Below, one piece after another: positions 38,640 through 40,963 of a stretch of DNA of 40,963 nucleotides; position 1 is the stretch's first letter; each line of letters starts with the position of its first letter. Source of the stretch: Beroe ovata. Its lineage: Eukaryota > Ctenophora > Nuda > Beroida > Beroidae. The translations under genes and the position numbers were made by a program. The notes beneath the pieces are model-generated. The model saw only the letters and a list, made by a program, of their open reading frames with translations, had not been told where the DNA came from and did no database searches. The stretch is from the NCBI GenBank assembly GCA_946803715.1, contig CAMPET010000195.1:18490-59452 (forward strand), written 5' to 3'.

Positions 38640-39580
38640 GTATAAGAAAGTCGCCAAAATAGCCCTTGGAGTTGAAAAAACTGAAAGCAGTCTGTCTACA
38701 GAGACATGACTTGTCACCCACTCCATCTCAGGTTTCAGGTACACCTATCATCTTACATGTTTAAGCCCTTCCAATTTTATCAATAAATTCATTTATATAT
38801 CTGGAGGTAGCTGGAATGGAGCTCAATGTAATCACTATACCCCCAAGTCAAAGAATCTTAAAAACTTCTATTACTTGGGTGTTATAGCTTGGAACAATGT
38901 TCCACTTGAACTGAAAAATATGAGCAATTTGAACTTATTTGGTAAGAAGTATAAAAATCTACAGTTTGGTAATCCCAGACTGTAAACAACCTTTTTGACT
39001 ACATCTATGAAATATCCCCTACTAGGGATTATTCTATAGTTGAACCAATTAGCTTCTGCTATGGATGTTGCAGTCCTAACTACCCTTGTCCACTACCCCA
39101 TTTTTACCCCTGCTACACAATATCTGCACAGATTTGAACTTTAGACTTGTGATAATAGACAACTTTTTAATACATGATATTGTGTGGCTGAAGTGGTGTT
39201 TTAAAATTTGAATTATCTATTTCGCATGAATTGTTTTGTTTTGACCTGAGATTGTCATTAAAATGCAGCCTGACCTTGGTAAGTCAAAAGACTAAAGCTG
39301 TACACTTCTTGTAAATAAGTTGTTTAATGTTTCAGTTAATTTATGTTTCAGTTATATCATGTTCAATAATGACCAACTGCCACTCTTGTTTTTCATGAAT
39401 AATATGATTAGATATGCTATAGATATTCCTTCAGTGGGTGTCCATGTTAACAGTCTAAAAGATTGACTAAGTGCTCTCCCTCAGCACAACATAAATGCAT
39501 CTTTTTATAGAACAAAATATATTTAATGTTCATTGATATTGTACTGTAAAAATATAATTCAATTCAATTCAATTAATTAC
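38640..39580 (+). mobile_element. 3' end of a non-LTR (L2/CR1-like) retrotransposon
   Basis: An open stretch at 38806-38985 encodes SKNLKNFYYLGVIAWNNVPL then ELKNMSNLNLFGKKYKNLQ and ends at TAA. The pattern F..lG...WN.LP..lk...s...F...k is characteristic of the extreme C-terminus of non-LTR reverse transcriptases of the L2/CR1/jockey type. The AT-rich 3' tail ends with a short tandem array of ATTCA (about 39558-39575), the kind of microsatellite-like terminus these elements use in place of poly-A. It is 5'-truncated, with no reverse transcriptase core in the window. Confidence 0.65.
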
Positions 39581-39787
39581 TAGTTCATAAAAAAGATAAT
39601 AAAATGTGCAGCTATGCTCCTTACCATTTTTCTGACTGTGTGACATATATTGTGTATTTTAAGCATACTGCAATAAAAATTTGTATCTCTGAGTGTTGTA
39701 CAATTTAATGATTTAGGTTGTTTGATAACCTGACATGAAAGCAATGTAGCAAGTCTTAAATCGCATCAATATTTTCAAGTCATTTTT

Positions 39788-40653
39788 ATGGATGATGATA
39801 AATATGTTGGATCAAATGGATTGTTTGGTTCTTATAGCCAAGACTTGTGTGAGGAATCAAAAGATGGAATCAAAACTCCCATTTCGGTTAAGAAGAGACC
39901 AAACTTAAGTTCACCTTTCAGTAACAAGTTGCTATCACCTTTGTCATCAACACTTTGTAATTCAGTCCAAGGAATCTATTGTAGTCAAGAGGTAAGATTT
40001 TCTGATCCTGGCATTGTAATGTTTGCCTACTCCATGGACAGCTTTAGTAGAGTTTTGATGATTGGATATTTTCATTGCTGATTAATTGACATTAATTTAC
40101 AGATAAGAGATTTTGATGATAATCCTCTGAAAGGAGATGTTTGGGGTGCAGTAAAGAGTTTCCAAAAGCAAGAACAATTTTCCATCTACAAAATCAAAAG
40201 TGTACTCAATGGTTCTGCTTTGTATCATGGCAAAGTGGCACACTTGGCAGTTCTTGTGAAATCTGTGGAAAGAATTTCGTCCAAGGATTGTTCACTCATA
40301 CTTCATGATGATTCAGGTAAAATTTTCTTGTATACTTACTTGTTTTTGACGATAATTGAATGTGAACCAGCCCTATTTTATGAGAATATGCTATAATGTT
40401 ATTATGTTATTCAGGTGAAATCAAAGCCGCTGTGCATAAGAGAGTTATGGATAAATATGGAGCATTCATTGAACCTGGTTCTGGATTATTGCTTAGGCAA
40501 TGTACTGTTTTTTCATTTATATCAATTCAGAAGTATGTCAATATAACACTTCCAAATATAGTTCACATTTTCAACACCTCAAGCCTAGAAGTCCCTCCAG
40601 CAGTTATTCAGAAACATATCACAGAGGTATCAATTCCTACTTTACAGTTCTGA
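39788..40653 (+). CDS. HROB: HROB-like homologous-recombination OB-fold protein, probably 3'-incomplete
   Basis: Exons 39788-39991, 40103-40316 and 40415-40626 are in phase. The third either splices at GTATCA (40627) to an exon outside the window or reads through to TGA at 40651-40653 (about 219 residues). Exon 1 is a disordered Ser/Pro/Lys-rich N-terminus. Exons 2-3 encode an OB fold: KVAHLAVLVKSVERISSKD, SLILHDDSGEIKAAVHKRVM, then GAFIEPGSGLLLRQCTVFSF and YVNITLPNIVHIFN. This order matches HROB (C17orf53/MCM8IP: VLVKS...DPTG...gtVH...L..GsvLLLkq...VFSP...YLNVTp.N.VhIy). Human HROB recruits the MCM8-MCM9 helicase for homologous recombination and crosslink repair. The N-terminal part is much shorter than in human (647 residues), so upstream exons may be missing from my model. 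Confidence 0.75.
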
Positions 40654-40690
40654 TTTGTTAGATAATTCATCCAGCATGCACTTATCAGAT

Positions 40691-40963
40691 CGACCGATTA
40701 ACTTGAAACTTCTATCATGGCTCAAGGACCATTAGAGCATTAGAAACTCGGACAACCAAAATTTAAAGTTAAGCTGATAGGTAATCGGTATCCTAGTTTA
40801 CGGCCGACATAACCCCTTATCTGCTCTTCATCGGTCAATTTGAGTGAGCATTTGAGGATAGCTCCCAAACGGATCAACCGATAAACTTGAAACTTCTATC
40901 ATAGCTCAAAGACCATTAGAAACTCGGACAACCAAAATTTAAAGTTAAGCTGATAATCGGTTC
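40691..40963. repeat. About 90-bp direct repeat, two copies, at the window edge
   Basis: A block beginning CGACCGATTAACTTGAAACT and ending AAAGTTAAGCTGATA occurs at about 40691-40780. It occurs again from about 40874 to the end, with small changes and an 8-base difference after CCATTA. The spacing of about 183 bp suggests a longer array continuing to the right. It lies in the 3' flank or an intron of the HROB-like gene. Confidence 0.8.

Overview
This window is eukaryotic and almost certainly metazoan. Genes are split by short GT-AG introns (mostly 50-700 bp, some 1-3 kb), and the recognisable products are animal or ciliary proteins: CEP41, STPG2, PGAP2, TMEM260, an HROB-like OB-fold protein and a C2H2 zinc-finger protein. 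The short introns, compact genes and fast-diverging proteins suggest an early-branching marine invertebrate such as a sponge, but the sequence alone does not settle this. Base composition is AT-rich with islands of CpG-rich palindromic repeats. There is one 174-bp N gap and several single N bases.

Layout. 1-3.8 kb (+): exons of a RasGEF-like gene. Its ~2.6 kb intron holds a fragment of a non-LTR retrotransposon ORF1 and a complete two-exon BPL_N (biotin-protein-ligase N-terminal-like) gene, whose own intron carries a foldback element with a target-site duplication. 3.8-13.7 kb: no supportable gene, but several minisatellites and many CACGTG palindromes. 13.7-18.9 kb (+): a four-finger C2H2 protein with a polyglutamine tract, reconstructed over six exons including a first exon too short to stand out as an ORF. 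18.9-20.2 kb: repeat-rich. 20.3-21.4 kb (+): CEP41. 22.0-27.1 kb (+): STPG2 in fifteen exons, including a pair of near-identical 42-nt microexons. 28.0-31.3 kb (-): a seven-exon four-TM claudin/PMP22-like protein assembled from exons shorter than 60 codons. 32.6-33.1 kb (-): an Rpr2/Rpp21-type RNase P subunit candidate. 33.8-36.5 kb (-): TMEM260. 36.7-37.6 kb (-): PGAP2. 38.0-38.5 kb: two GC-rich palindromic elements. 38.6-39.6 kb: 3' end of a non-LTR retrotransposon. 39.8 kb to the end (+): HROB-like gene, probably continuing past the window.

How the genes relate. CEP41 and STPG2 are neighbouring, same-strand ciliary/flagellar genes. PGAP2 and TMEM260 are same-strand ER/Golgi membrane-enzyme genes separated by only about 130 bp between stop and start codons. 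The most interesting pattern is that four genes (BPL_N, zinc finger, CEP41, TMEM260) have a good 3' splice acceptor 8-9 nt upstream of their ATG, and three more have one within about 40 nt. This pattern, together with operon-like spacing for two gene pairs, is what spliced-leader trans-splicing would produce. It is an inference that RNA reads could test directly.
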